Shown piece after piece: positions 37,353 through 45,985 of a stretch of DNA of 64,000 bases. Position 1 is the first letter of the stretch; each line of letters begins with the position of its first letter. The position numbers were made by a program, and so were the translations under genes. Source of the stretch: Spirochaetia bacterium UBA2205 (GTDB lineage: Bacteria > Spirochaetota > UBA4802 > UB4802); NCBI GenBank assembly GCA_002328585.1, contig DCUV01000070.1, forward strand, positions 1 through 64,000. Reading direction: 5' to 3'. The notes beneath the pieces are model-generated. The model saw only the letters and a list, made by a program, of their open reading frames with translations. It did no database searches and had not been told where the DNA came from.

Positions 37353-37799
37353 ATGGGAAAATTACATTATTACAACTTGCAGATAGCCAGATATAGTAAA
37401 GAACTCTACACAAAATTTTTGCAATATTATGCTGTATTTAAGCAATTTTGCTTTGAACATAAACAGCAGATTATTGCATCTATTGCGTATATACCATATA
37501 TCGGATGGTTGTATCCATTATATGCCTGTGAAGGAGATGGAGTAATCCAGAAACATGCAAAGCGCGGGTTATTATACGCAGGTGTATTTGTTTTTGCTGC
37601 TCTGGTTTTGTTTTTGTTATTATTTATACTACCACGATCATGGCGGCTGCTCAGCTTTATAGTTACCATTTTTTTGTATATCAATTATTTTATTTACTAT
37701 GCGATAGTTATTATTCATATATTCAATATCTGGAAAGGGAAAGATTTTTCTATACCAAAGTTTGAAATTTATCTTGAAAAAATTGAGCAGTATATATAG
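37353..37799 (+). CDS. Small membrane protein (DUF4870-like layout)
   Basis: The open frame extends back into the tRNA-Ser gene, so the first plausible start is ATG 37353, giving 148 aa; no clear ribosome site precedes it. After a cytoplasmic N-terminus, three or four hydrophobic segments (IIASIAYIPYIGWLYPLYA, GVFVFAALVLFLLLFILP, FIVTIFLYINYFIYYAIVI) suggest an integral membrane protein. The AYIPYIG...HAKRGLLY pattern is reminiscent of DUF4870-type proteins. It sits between tRNA genes and could be co-transcribed with them. Function unknown. Confidence 0.55.
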   Translation: MGKLHYYNLQIARYSKELYTKFLQYYAVFKQFCFEHKQQIIASIAYIPYIGWLYPLYACEGDGVIQKHAKRGLLYAGVFVFAALVLFLLLFILPRSWRLLSFIVTIFLYINYFIYYAIVIIHIFNIWKGKDFSIPKFEIYLEKIEQYI

Positions 37800-37824
37800 A
37801 TATTATTGTAATGCTTTTATACAT

Positions 37825-37898
37825 GCGTCCATAGCTCAGTTGGATAGAGCGTCGGACTACGAATCCGAAGGCCAGAGGTTCAAATCCTCTTGGACGCA
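37825..37898 (+). tRNA. tRNA-Arg (ACG)
   Basis: Acceptor stem GCGTCCA/TGGACGC, D arm AGCTCAGTTGGATAGAGC, anticodon loop CTACGAA (ACG, read as ICG after deamination), T arm AGAGGTTCAAATCCTCT. CCA is not encoded. Confidence 0.95.
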
Positions 37899-38017
37899 AA
37901 ATAAGCGATGTTTCGTTACATCTTAATGTTTATGCCAAATACATACGTTGTTAAATCTTCAGTATCATCTGTTTTTTCAGTTAATTGTAATAGCCCGCTC
38001 AATGCAAGTCAACATGG

Positions 38018-38488
38018 TTAACTTTTTAAAATTTCAGGTGGTGGTCCCCAATAACATTGGTAGCAGTGTATACCTTTAACCTTAAAAAAATCAAAAGTAT
38101 ACGAACGATTTTCATAATATGACAGATAGTTATCGGTTACTGATTCTTTTCTGCGACGAATTACATAGTTAAAAAATTCATCCAGCACAGTATCCACACA
38201 AATTTCAATAGCTTTGGCAATGGAAACCTTCCATATTTTTTTAATATCAAGCAAAAATTCATATTCACTCCAGCTAATACAAAGATGAAAGCGAATCCAT
38301 TTGCTATCAATATTTCTATCGCGATATGATATGTTTTTAAATACCTGTGTTTTCCTTTTTTCTTTTTTTGCAGCATACTGAATGAGGTAACTAATAAGTT
38401 TGCTGACGGATACATCTAATTTTTTTGCATAATGTTTTAGCAGTATAATATGATCACTTGATATGCAGGTAGTTGTTTCAAAATTCAT
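38018..38488 (-). CDS. Unrecognised paralogous family protein, copy 1 (RHH-like N-terminus)
   Basis: The 156-aa product starts at ATG 38488, 5 nt after GGAGGG. It is clearly homologous along its length to the gene at 45479-45985. Shared features are the start (M-x-FETTTCIS), the KKLDVS helix, YAAKKEK, SEYEF followed by a D-x-KK-x-WK helix, and the C-terminal signature SYYENRSYTFDF...KGIHC...YWGPPPE. The N-terminal strand plus two helices look like a ribbon-helix-helix DNA-binding fold, but this is only a pattern impression. Basic residues are frequent. No known family is recognised. It lies near tRNA-Arg and opposite to leuB's upstream neighbours. Two copies within 8 kb suggest a lineage-expanded family. 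Confidence 0.7.
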   Translation of the reverse strand: MNFETTTCISSDHIILLKHYAKKLDVSVSKLISYLIQYAAKKEKRKTQVFKNISYRDRNIDSKWIRFHLCISWSEYEFLLDIKKIWKVSIAKAIEICVDTVLDEFFNYVIRRRKESVTDNYLSYYENRSYTFDFFKVKGIHCYQCYWGPPPEILKS

Positions 38489-38681
38489 CAAATCCCTCCA
38501 GAGTTATATTTATAAATTTGCGGGTACTTCTAAAAACTATTTTTATGTGATTACCAATTAAAAAACTTTTACTGCTATTTTGCTACCACAAAGGCATTAT
38601 AAAATTTTCTACACAGTCTCTTGCTGCAATACAAGAAACTGTGTAATAAAAAATTTATGTAAGGCATTAATCACTAACTTT

Positions 38682-39749
38682 TTATGATACGGCATATTCT
38701 GCAACTTTGTCACCAACCTGAGTAGTGGTTAAGCCCATTTTGCCGGCAGCAAGTGACTTCATATCCCGTTGCAATACATCAATAACACCTTTTTCAATGC
38801 GTATAGCAGCCTTGTCTTCACCTAAATGTTCCATCATCATCTGGGCGGCGCATATTGCTGCCAGCGGGTTAATAACATTTTTCCCGGTATATTTTGGTGC
38901 AGATCCACCGATTGGCTCAAACATGGAAACACCTTCTGGATTGATATTACCTCCCGCAGCAATCCCCATGCCTCCCTGTGTCATGGCGCCTAAATCGGTT
39001 ATAATATCGCCAAACATATTCCCGGTAACAAGAACATCAAACCATTCAGGATTTTTCACCATCCACATGCAGGTGGCATCAACATGGTAGTAATCGCGTT
39101 TAATATCCGGATATTCTTTCTGTCCAATTTCATGAAATGCTCTTTCCCAGAGATCATACACATAGGTTAATACATTTGTTTTGCCAACAAGTGCTAATGT
39201 TTTCCTTTTATTACGTTTACGGGCATATTCAAATGCATACCGCAAACATCGTTCAACCTGGAAGCGATTGTAGATCATAATCTGCATTGCTTCTTCATGC
39301 GGTGTTCCCTTCATGGTAACTCCGCCTATTCCGGTATATACGTCACCTGAGTTTTCGCGTACCACTACATAGTCAATATGTTCAGGACCTTTATCTTTCA
39401 GTGGTGTTTCAACATTTGGATAAAGCTTGATTGGACGTAGATTTATGTACTGGTCTAATTCAAAACGAAGTGCCAGTAAAATACCCTTTTCTAATATGCC
39501 TGGTTTTACATCGGGATGACCTATCGCTCCCAAAAAAATGGCATCATGTTTTTTTAATTCGTCGATAGCTCCTTCAGGTAACGTCTCACCTGTTTTAAGA
39601 TAACGCTCGCCGCCAAAATCATAATTGGTAAAATGGAGAGATATGTTCTCAGCTCCAGCAACAGCTTTTAATACTTTGACACCTTCTGCAACAACCTCCG
39701 GTCCGGTCCCATCACCTGGTATTACAGCAATGTTGTACGATTTTTTCAT
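38682..39749 (-). CDS. leuB: 3-isopropylmalate dehydrogenase-type beta-decarboxylating dehydrogenase
   Basis: The 355-aa enzyme belongs to the isocitrate/isopropylmalate dehydrogenase family. It has the N-terminal IPGDGTGPEV, the substrate loop LALRFELDQYINLRPIKLYP with conserved Arg residues, VVRENSGDVYTG, and the metal/NAD segment NMFGDIITDLGAM with conserved Asp residues. MFEPIGGSAPKYTGKNVINPLA (key residues GSAP) completes the cofactor site. NAD(+) specificity is expected. LeuB oxidises and decarboxylates 3-isopropylmalate in leucine synthesis. No other leu gene is adjacent, so related activities (tartrate or homoisocitrate dehydrogenase) cannot be excluded. The start is ATG 39749. Confidence 0.8.
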   Translation of the reverse strand: MKKSYNIAVIPGDGTGPEVVAEGVKVLKAVAGAENISLHFTNYDFGGERYLKTGETLPEGAIDELKKHDAIFLGAIGHPDVKPGILEKGILLALRFELDQYINLRPIKLYPNVETPLKDKGPEHIDYVVVRENSGDVYTGIGGVTMKGTPHEEAMQIMIYNRFQVERCLRYAFEYARKRNKRKTLALVGKTNVLTYVYDLWERAFHEIGQKEYPDIKRDYYHVDATCMWMVKNPEWFDVLVTGNMFGDIITDLGAMTQGGMGIAAGGNINPEGVSMFEPIGGSAPKYTGKNVINPLAAICAAQMMMEHLGEDKAAIRIEKGVIDVLQRDMKSLAAGKMGLTTTQVGDKVAEYAVS

Positions 39750-39784
39750 ATTCAGCTCCTATAAATAAAATTATGCGCTACTGT

Positions 39785-39870
39785 TATTCCGGGCTTGACC
39801 CGAAATCTAAATAATTAACTTGAGATCCTGAAACCAATTCAGGACATGATTCAGAATGGCTATCGCCAAA
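39785..39870. repeat. Dispersed intergenic repeats (GTCAT-family, degraded)
   Basis: TTATTCCGGGCTTGACCCGA and TTGAGATCCTGAAACCAATT with ATGATTCAGAATGGC resemble the ends and middle of the elements near 42356-42540. The rest of the 39750-40226 gap is AT-rich and shows no gene or clear promoter. Confidence 0.5.
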
Positions 39871-40226
39871 TATTTTTACTCCATTTTGATGTCTATATTG
39901 TTGCCATCAATTCTTTAACAGTAATAATGATCCAATAGGGACTTTTCATAGGATTATATATTTCTATAATAATAGCACTACACTTATCATTAATAAAATT
40001 TTTTGATGTTTTGACTGCTGTAACAATACTATTTATGGTAGTGTAGTGTGCAATAAGTTTAATACAATACTATGTGATTATACTATAGTAGGAGATGCCT
40101 ATATTAACCAGCAATTTTTGTTATATGTTTATTAATACTGAGCAAGTTCAAGCTTTAACAATATAATGCAAATTATGTAGTGGTATAAACATTGAATATA
40201 CTGTATTGAGTAAACAGTATTTGCAA

Positions 40227-40916
40227 CTAAAGACCAATACAGTGAGCTATCGCCACATGGAAGCCGTATTGTGTTGCCAGGTCATAAAGAAAATGAGCAA
40301 CCATTATTGGCAGCAAAGAGTTTGTTTGTATATACAGGTATGCCCATAGTGCTCCCCACAATGCTGCTTCAAGCCATGTGCCAAGACCCATTGACCAGTG
40401 AATGGCTACAAAAAGAAGTGTTGATGCAATGATGAGTATCCATTTATTTGATGTTATAAGACGAAGCTGATGTATTGCAATGCCACGGTAGATTATCTCT
40501 TCATAAATGCCTGCGGTGATTGAAAGGTACAGTACATACAAAAAAACATACAAAGGCCTCCACCGGGGCAATGGGAAATACCAGAACGATGCAAGGGTAA
40601 ATCCATAGTGTTTTTTACAATATTCCAGTGCGATAGTTAGTATGGCATACGCTACAAATATAGCAATAAAAAGCGCTACACCCCATAGCCATTGTTTGGG
40701 CTGTTTCACATTGATGCCCAATCTTTCCCATGTAAACCACCCGGCATCATATGCAACATATAAAAGCGAGGTTTGCCAGCCAATGTAGATGATGATGTCA
40801 AGGATAAGATTAAGCTTTGTTGCATCTTTCGGAATAAGAGGCAGGTAGCAATCATTCAGCAATAGTGGTGTTGCTAAAATTAAAAGTCGTAGTGTAACGA
40901 TTATTATATTGTGCAT
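40227..40916 (-). CDS. CPBP-family intramembrane metalloprotease
   Basis: The 229-aa protein has about seven membrane helices and the CPBP/CAAX (Abi) motifs: EEIIYRG with paired Glu and Arg, a HWSMG helix with conserved His, and a C-terminal MVAHFLYD His motif. Proteins of this family process prenylated or membrane peptides, or act in bacteriocin immunity. AGGGGATAAG precedes the start and overlaps the end of the GlpT-like gene, 9 bp away, so the two genes form an operon. Its link to a phosphate-ester transporter is not explained. Confidence 0.85.
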   Translation of the reverse strand: MHNIIIVTLRLLILATPLLLNDCYLPLIPKDATKLNLILDIIIYIGWQTSLLYVAYDAGWFTWERLGINVKQPKQWLWGVALFIAIFVAYAILTIALEYCKKHYGFTLASFWYFPLPRWRPLYVFLYVLYLSITAGIYEEIIYRGIAIHQLRLITSNKWILIIASTLLFVAIHWSMGLGTWLEAALWGALWAYLYIQTNSLLPIMVAHFLYDLATQYGFHVAIAHCIGL

Positions 40917-40925
40917 AAAAAAATC

Positions 40926-42263
40926 TTATCCCCTTGGTTTAACCTTCCAGGTAAATGCTAACAGCACAATTGATATAACAGTGCATGCAACGATGGAGTA
41001 AAGCACAATGTTCCATCGGGTAACAATATCGTATGTTGTGGCAAAGTAATCCAGAATAAAGCCAAACCCTTTTGCCTGAACTGTCCTGCCAAGATATCCA
41101 AACATGCCAATAAAACCTGCTGCTGTACCTACAGCTTTTTTGTTGGTCAGGTCAAGCCCCATAACACCTAACATCATAACCGGCGGATACACAAAAAATC
41201 CAATGACCGAAAGCATTGCGTAGTAAAACCACAGGGATGGTTGCGGGTATACAACTATTCCCAAAAATGCCAGCACTACCGGTATCATACATAGCATACT
41301 CACCATGCCGCGCCGTCCCTGCAGTTTGTCCGAAATCCAGCCAAACAAAATTGTTGATGGAATACCTGCAAACTCAAGCACCATAATGCTGAATCCACCC
41401 TGTGTTATGTTTGCCCCCTTTATCTCGCGTAAAAACGTTGGTCCCCAGTCAAGCATGCTGTAGCGGGCAATATAGACAAAAAAGTTTGCAATGGCAACAA
41501 CCCAGAGCAATTTGTTTTTGAGTATATAATCTACAAAAAGAGTTTTTGTCGATAGTTCCTTTTCAATGTGTTCATGTGTTTGAGGAGGGTAATCGTTTTT
41601 GTATACCTCTACAGGTGGCAGACCAACCGATTGCGGTGTATCGCGCAGTTGCCAGAAAAGATATATGGCACACAGTATGGCGATAGTACCCGGGATAAAA
41701 AAAGCATTGTGCAGACCAAAGTGTTTTGCACAATAGGCAGCAAGCATACCAGCAACCCCTCCGCCAACATTATGTGCAATATTCCATACTGAGAAGATGG
41801 TGCCGCGCTCACTGACGCTAAACCAGTGTCCAATGGATCTGCCGCACGGAGGCCAACCTGCACCCTGAATAAATCCATTCAAAGCCCATAGCCAGAAGTG
41901 AATGGTATAACTCTGCGTTGCACCAAATGCAAAATTACATAAAGCGGTTAGTATAAGCCCAACCGGCATGAATACGCGCACATTGCTGCGGTCCGAGACA
42001 GAGCCAAGCAAAAATTTGCCAATCCCGTACAGTAACGCACTTATTGCCAGTATGCTCCCAATCTGTGAATGGTCATAACCAAATACTGCCTGCATATCTC
42101 TGGCAACAGTGGAAAGATTATTTCTGACTATGTAAAAGGTGGCATACCCAATGAATGTTGCTTCCAGGATGTGCCATCTAAATCGCGGGTAAAGTTTTTT
42201 TACTTTTTCTTGTGGCAGTAGTGGTTTTGCCGGTGGCTGTGCAAAGAGTGATAGCAGTTTCAT
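40926..42263 (-). CDS. Organophosphate:phosphate antiporter (GlpT/UhpT family)
   Basis: The 445-aa protein has twelve membrane helices and typical OPA-family sequence: FIGYATFYIVRNNLS with the substrate Arg region, YGIGKFLLGSVSDR in the loop 2-3 position, GAGWPPCGRSIGHWFS, and GMFGYLGRTVQ near the second Arg. Members exchange inorganic phosphate for glycerol-3-phosphate, hexose phosphates or phosphoglycerates. GlpT is the closest resemblance by eye, but substrate is not certain. ATG 42263 follows GAGGG; the longer frame to 42386 has no ribosome site. It is first in an operon with the CPBP protease. Confidence 0.85.
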   Translation of the reverse strand: MKLLSLFAQPPAKPLLPQEKVKKLYPRFRWHILEATFIGYATFYIVRNNLSTVARDMQAVFGYDHSQIGSILAISALLYGIGKFLLGSVSDRSNVRVFMPVGLILTALCNFAFGATQSYTIHFWLWALNGFIQGAGWPPCGRSIGHWFSVSERGTIFSVWNIAHNVGGGVAGMLAAYCAKHFGLHNAFFIPGTIAILCAIYLFWQLRDTPQSVGLPPVEVYKNDYPPQTHEHIEKELSTKTLFVDYILKNKLLWVVAIANFFVYIARYSMLDWGPTFLREIKGANITQGGFSIMVLEFAGIPSTILFGWISDKLQGRRGMVSMLCMIPVVLAFLGIVVYPQPSLWFYYAMLSVIGFFVYPPVMMLGVMGLDLTNKKAVGTAAGFIGMFGYLGRTVQAKGFGFILDYFATTYDIVTRWNIVLYSIVACTVISIVLLAFTWKVKPRG

Positions 42264-42355
42264 AATGACATCCCTCAGAGTAAAAAGTGTGATGCAGTAA
42301 ATGAGTACATGATATGTATGTAATTGCAAATCTTTTTTGTTATGGATACTTGCAA

Positions 42356-42560
42356 AATTGTCATTCCGGGTTTGACCTGGAAGCAAAACATGCTACTTGA
42401 GATTCTGAATCATAGTTCAGAATGACACACTCCACAGTGTCATTCTGTGAGACGAAGTCCTTTGTGTCATTCTGAGTGAGCGTCAGTGACCGAAGAAGCT
42501 ATCCTTTCAATGAGATGCTGAATCATGATTCAATATAACTTCTATATGGTAATTCTGAAT
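42356..42560. repeat. Dispersed intergenic repeats (GTCAT-family cluster)
   Basis: Several units occur in both orientations: GTCATTCCGGGTTTGACCTG, ATAGTTCAGAATGACACACT, GTGTCATTCTGTGAGACGAA and GTGTCATTCTGAGTGAGCG, then TGAATCATGATTCA, itself a perfect 14-bp palindrome near 42520. The cluster lies between the divergent GlpT-like and TetR genes. No gene is present from 42264 to 42675. Confidence 0.65.
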
Positions 42561-42675
42561 CCTTTGACTGTATAGTAAAATGTGTATTATGTAATAAAAA
42601 TATATTTGAAATTTCTTAGCCTGTATTTATTAGTATGTATATCAATGTATCGCAATTTGTATTATTGAGGGAGCG

Positions 42676-43287
42676 ATGAAGATTACAAAAAAGCGCAGTG
42701 ACGGATTAAAACGGCAATCAGAGATAATGATGATTGCCCTAGAACTTTTTTCAAAGAAAGGGTATCATAATACAAAATTGGAAGATATCCTGAAAAAAGC
42801 TGGTATAGCTAAAGGGACATTTTATCTTCACTTCAATGGTAAAGATGACTTATTACATATGATAGTAGATAGTCAACTGGAGGAGATGTACCGTATTTTA
42901 AGCGTACTTGATATTTCAATGGATAAACCATTAGACGAAGTAATTAAAATATATAGAACTATCGCCCAATACCTTATTCGCGATCCAAAAATTAAAACGT
43001 TTGCACGTATTATGTTAAAAGAAGCAATGGGATTGGATAAAACACTTTTACAAAAACTTAATGATTTTTATAATAAAATTATTGCCATGTCTGCAGCTTA
43101 TATTGCAAAGGCTCAGGGAAAGGGAAGGGTGTTTCCCATGCTTGATCCTTATTTCACGTCTATGTGTATTGTGGGGTCTATCAAAGAATTGGTTTTCCAG
43201 TGGTCGGTAAATGATGAATCATTAGATTTAGAAAAAGCTATTATGACAGCAGCCGATATCTATTTTAGAGGGATGGTCAAAGGATGA
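42676..43287 (+). CDS. TetR-family transcriptional regulator
   Basis: The 203-aa protein has the TetR N-terminal helix-turn-helix (residues about 14-60; ALELFSKKGYHNTKLEDILKKAGIAKGTFYLHF). The helical ligand-binding domain is of the type seen in fatty-acid and xenobiotic regulators. GAGGGAG precedes ATG 42676. It has no obvious target next to it: the downstream DRTGG gene lies 100 bp away and the upstream transporter is divergent. The effector is unknown. Confidence 0.9.
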   Translation: MKITKKRSDGLKRQSEIMMIALELFSKKGYHNTKLEDILKKAGIAKGTFYLHFNGKDDLLHMIVDSQLEEMYRILSVLDISMDKPLDEVIKIYRTIAQYLIRDPKIKTFARIMLKEAMGLDKTLLQKLNDFYNKIIAMSAAYIAKAQGKGRVFPMLDPYFTSMCIVGSIKELVFQWSVNDESLDLEKAIMTAADIYFRGMVKG

Positions 43288-43389
43288 TATTTATTACTTG
43301 ACTAAAAAGTGATATGTATAATTGTATGAAAAAATGTAAAATGGTTGTATTGTACTATAACTTCTGAATAAGGAAAACGTAAAGAAAAT

Positions 43390-43749
43390 ATGAAATTGTC
43401 CGAGATTAAAAAAATTCTTGATGCTGATGTCATAGTGGGAGAAGAAATGCTCAATACTGTAGATGTCGAAACAGCTTTTGCATCCGATTTGTTAAGCGAT
43501 GTGCTGGCATATGCAAAAGAGCGCGCGTTGTTTATCACAGGACTTACCAATCCTCAGGTAGTGCGTACAGTGGAAGTCCTTGATCTTATTGGTGTGGTAT
43601 TTGTACGGGGTAAAGTTCCACAGATGGATACCGTGGAGCTGGCAAAACGTAAAAATATACCATTGCTGAGAACAAAATGTATAATGTTTGAAACCTGCGG
43701 AAGACTTTATGGTGTAGGTATGAAAGCTTCTATTGAAAAAGTTGATTAA
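43390..43749 (+). CDS. DRTGG-domain protein
   Basis: The 119-aa protein is a stand-alone DRTGG domain. The pattern includes MKLSEIKKILDADVIVGEEML, SDVLAYAKERALFITGLTNPQVVRTVEVLDL, VFVRGKVPQMDTVELAKRKNIPLLRT and FETCGRLY. DRTGG domains also occur in HPr kinase-like and phosphotransacetylase-like proteins and probably sense a small ligand. In many anaerobes such genes sit beside [FeFe]-hydrogenase operons together with an RsbW-like ATPase. Here the ATPase gene follows after 12 bp but no hydrogenase gene is within the window. A role in redox or hydrogen-metabolism regulation is inferred from that known association. Confidence 0.78.
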   Translation: MKLSEIKKILDADVIVGEEMLNTVDVETAFASDLLSDVLAYAKERALFITGLTNPQVVRTVEVLDLIGVVFVRGKVPQMDTVELAKRKNIPLLRTKCIMFETCGRLYGVGMKASIEKVD

Positions 43750-43761
43750 AAAGTTTAGCGC

Positions 43762-44559
43762 ATGCAGTGTGCAAATCATATATTTTCATATACATTGAAA
43801 GGTGGTGATTTTGATAATGCCGGGAGGATTTCAACTTCGCTTAAGCGTGAGTTGCGAACACGGGAATATCCTCCCCATATGATTCAAAGGGTAGCAATAG
43901 TATTGTACGAAGCCGAGATCAATGTTGTTTCATATACCACAGTTGGATATTTTTTTGCATATTGCAGACCAAATTCAGTACATCTGGTGGTAAAGGACAA
44001 AGGAAAAGGGATAGAAAATATCAGACTGGCAGTACAGGAGGGTTTTTCAACAGCAACAGATGAAATACGCAGGCTTGGATTTGGTGCGGGCATGGGTTTG
44101 TCAAATATTAAACGCAATGCTAATGTTTTGCGCATTTGCTCCAGGCCAGGTGAAGGTACAAAGATATGCATAGATATAACATCAAGCAACCATTATGGAG
44201 ATTTGATTATGGACATCACTGTAAACGAAATCCAGCAAAAAACAAATTTTGAACTGTTAACCACAAATGCTGATTGCACAAAAGGCATTACCGGTGGTTA
44301 TGTTGGCGACATGCTTTCGGATGTTAACGCCAACGGTAAAAAAGGAAATATCTGGATTACTATTTTAACGCATCCCAATGCTGTGGCAGTTGCATCATTA
44401 AAAGATTTTAGCGCTATCGTAGTGGCTGGTGGAATAAAACCCCGTGATGAATTTGTCAAACGTGCTGATGAGGAGGACATCCCTGTTATGTATACCGATT
44501 TATCAGCTTATGAGGTTGTAGTGCTTTTATCATCGCTGGGTATAACAGCAAATCATTAA
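43762..44559 (+). CDS. RsbW-like ATPase fused to DRTGG domain
   Basis: The 265-aa protein joins two domains. Residues 1-145 form a GHKL ATPase (VLYEAEINVVSYT N-box, VVKDKGKGI G1 box, GFGAGMGLSNIKRNA G2 box), as in anti-sigma-factor kinases. Residues about 148-265 form a DRTGG domain (MDITVNEIQQKTNFELL, GGYVGDMLSDV, WITILTHPNAVAVASLKD, IPVMYTDLSAYEV). In clostridial and thermotogal hydrogenase clusters these two parts are usually separate genes. The start at 43762 matches the typical FSYTLKGGDF beginning. It is co-transcribed with the preceding DRTGG gene. Partner switching under redox control is a plausible role, but no sigma factor or phosphatase is adjacent. Confidence 0.8.
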   Translation: MQCANHIFSYTLKGGDFDNAGRISTSLKRELRTREYPPHMIQRVAIVLYEAEINVVSYTTVGYFFAYCRPNSVHLVVKDKGKGIENIRLAVQEGFSTATDEIRRLGFGAGMGLSNIKRNANVLRICSRPGEGTKICIDITSSNHYGDLIMDITVNEIQQKTNFELLTTNADCTKGITGGYVGDMLSDVNANGKKGNIWITILTHPNAVAVASLKDFSAIVVAGGIKPRDEFVKRADEEDIPVMYTDLSAYEVVVLLSSLGITANH

Positions 44560-44588
44560 AAAATGTTTGGCGATAGTTACCGGTGAAG

Positions 44589-45308
44589 CTATCTCCCCAT
44601 TAAAAAATTAATTGTATAGCCAGCAGCGGCAAGCCCCATTATCCCCGGCATGTATGATAAACTTCCCCTTGTATTGTTTGTGCTAACATTGGTTGTACTG
44701 CCTGTACGTTCCTCGTGGAAATAAACGCACATAAACCCTCCAGCAATCCCAATATTTTTGAGACGCTTTCGCATGGTGCGTGCCAGCGGACAGTACTGTG
44801 TTTTACTAATGTCGCTAACTCGTAAACTTTCCGGATTACATGCATTAGCCGCACCCATGCATGAAATGAAAGGAATATGCCTGCCCAGTAATGTTGTAAT
44901 AAGTGATGTTTTTGCATCAACGTCATCAATGGCATCAACAGCAAAATCAATGTCGTGAGGGATTAATCCGTGAACATTATCAGGTGTTATACAGATTTTA
45001 TTTTTATTAATAATGACATCAGGGTTGATATCTTTTGCTCTTTTTTCGGCAACATCAACCTTTGGCATTCCTATTGTACTGCCTAAAGCTAAAAGCTGGC
45101 GATTACAATTGGATATCTCTACAGTATCAAAATCAATAATGTCAACAGTACCCACGCCAGCGCGCACCAGTGCTTCAAAGGCATACGAGCCAACGCCACC
45201 TAATCCCACAACTAACACCTTGCTTCTAAAAAGTTTTTCAAGGTTTTCCTTGCCTATTAAAAGTGAAGTACGGCTAAATCGCTCATAGTAATTTTGATTA
45301 ATATCCAT
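44589..45308 (-). CDS. tcdA: tRNA threonylcarbamoyladenosine dehydratase (TcdA/CsdL)
   Basis: The 239-aa protein is a ThiF/E1-like enzyme with ATP-binding GLGGVGSYAFEALVRAG, the Arg finger region (NCNRQLLA), VDAIDDVDAK and a C-terminal GIMGLAAAGYTINFL. The start DINQNYYERFSRTSLLIG is characteristic of TcdA/CsdL, which adenylates and cyclises t6A37 in ANN-decoding tRNAs. It lacks the long C-terminal catalytic-cysteine extension of true E1 enzymes. It converges with the DRTGG-ATPase gene. Four tRNA genes are elsewhere in the window, with no functional linkage implied. Confidence 0.88.
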   Translation of the reverse strand: MDINQNYYERFSRTSLLIGKENLEKLFRSKVLVVGLGGVGSYAFEALVRAGVGTVDIIDFDTVEISNCNRQLLALGSTIGMPKVDVAEKRAKDINPDVIINKNKICITPDNVHGLIPHDIDFAVDAIDDVDAKTSLITTLLGRHIPFISCMGAANACNPESLRVSDISKTQYCPLARTMRKRLKNIGIAGGFMCVYFHEERTGSTTNVSTNNTRGSLSYMPGIMGLAAAGYTINFLMGR

Positions 45309-45361
45309 AGTTAAAAAACCTGCATGGTAATATAATTATTTTAATTTTAGTGCAGTATTTA

Positions 45362-45420
45362 TTCCTTAAAAATAATGTTATATAAAAGCAAGGTACTTCC
45401 CCGCTGTATTCTGCAGCAAT
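45362..45420. repeat. Short dispersed element with GC-rich core
   Basis: TTCCTTAAAAATAAT at 45362 followed by AAGGTACTTCCCCGCTGTAT and TCTGCAGCAATG; matches the element at 29720 in its first 15 bp and in its CCCCGC core. Confidence 0.4.
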
Positions 45421-45478
45421 GATATATATTCATCAGTATTTTTATAAAAATAAAATTATAGCGGTTTGTATTGCTATT

Positions 45479-45985
45479 TTAAAGCAATTTTTTTTGTTTT
45501 TTATTGAATTCTATAACTTCTGGTGGTGGTCCCCAGTAGAACTTCAGGCAATGTATGCCTTTTTCTTTATGAAAATCAAATGTATACGACCTGTTTTCAT
45601 AATAACTGGTCAGATTATAAGGATAGTTATCGGAATTAATCTCTTTTAATCGCCTGCTGAAATATTCAAAAAATTCCACCAGCACATTTTCCACGCAAAA
45701 TGCAATAATGTTGGCAAGCGACATCTTCCATAACTTCTTCACATCCAGGCAAAACTCATATTCCGACTGATACAACACCAGATGTACTCTTTTCCATGGA
45801 TTGTCCTTATCTCGTTTTCTATAACAGATTCTTTTAAATGCAATAGCTTTCTTTTTTTCCTTTTTTGCAGCATACAGTATCATATACACAATAAATGTCC
45901 TCAACGACACATCTAACTTTTTACAGTAACTATCAAGAATTTCTAAGTGCTTACACGATATACAGGTAGTAGTTTCAAAATCCAT
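45479..45985 (-). CDS. Unrecognised paralogous family protein, copy 2 (RHH-like N-terminus)
   Basis: The 168-aa product starts at ATG 45985, 5 nt after GGAGG. It is a full-length paralog of the gene at 38018-38488. N-terminal FETTTCIS, KKLDVS, YAAKKEKKK and the C-terminal ENRSYTFDFHKEKGIHC and YWGPPPE are shared, with a few residues inserted (NLTSYYENR) and a longer Lys-rich tail. Conserved single Cys residues occur near the start and in KGIHC. It lies 60 bp downstream of tatD in the same orientation and may be the third gene of a yjbQ-tatD operon. The N-terminal part suggests a ribbon-helix-helix DNA-binding fold, unproven. Confidence 0.7.
   Translation of the reverse strand: MDFETTTCISCKHLEILDSYCKKLDVSLRTFIVYMILYAAKKEKKKAIAFKRICYRKRDKDNPWKRVHLVLYQSEYEFCLDVKKLWKMSLANIIAFCVENVLVEFFEYFSRRLKEINSDNYPYNLTSYYENRSYTFDFHKEKGIHCLKFYWGPPPEVIEFNKKQKKLL

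Noticed and set aside
45419..45649. Plus-strand 76-codon frame
   Set aside because: It lies antisense over the 3' end of paralog copy 2, whose homology to copy 1 fixes the coding strand.
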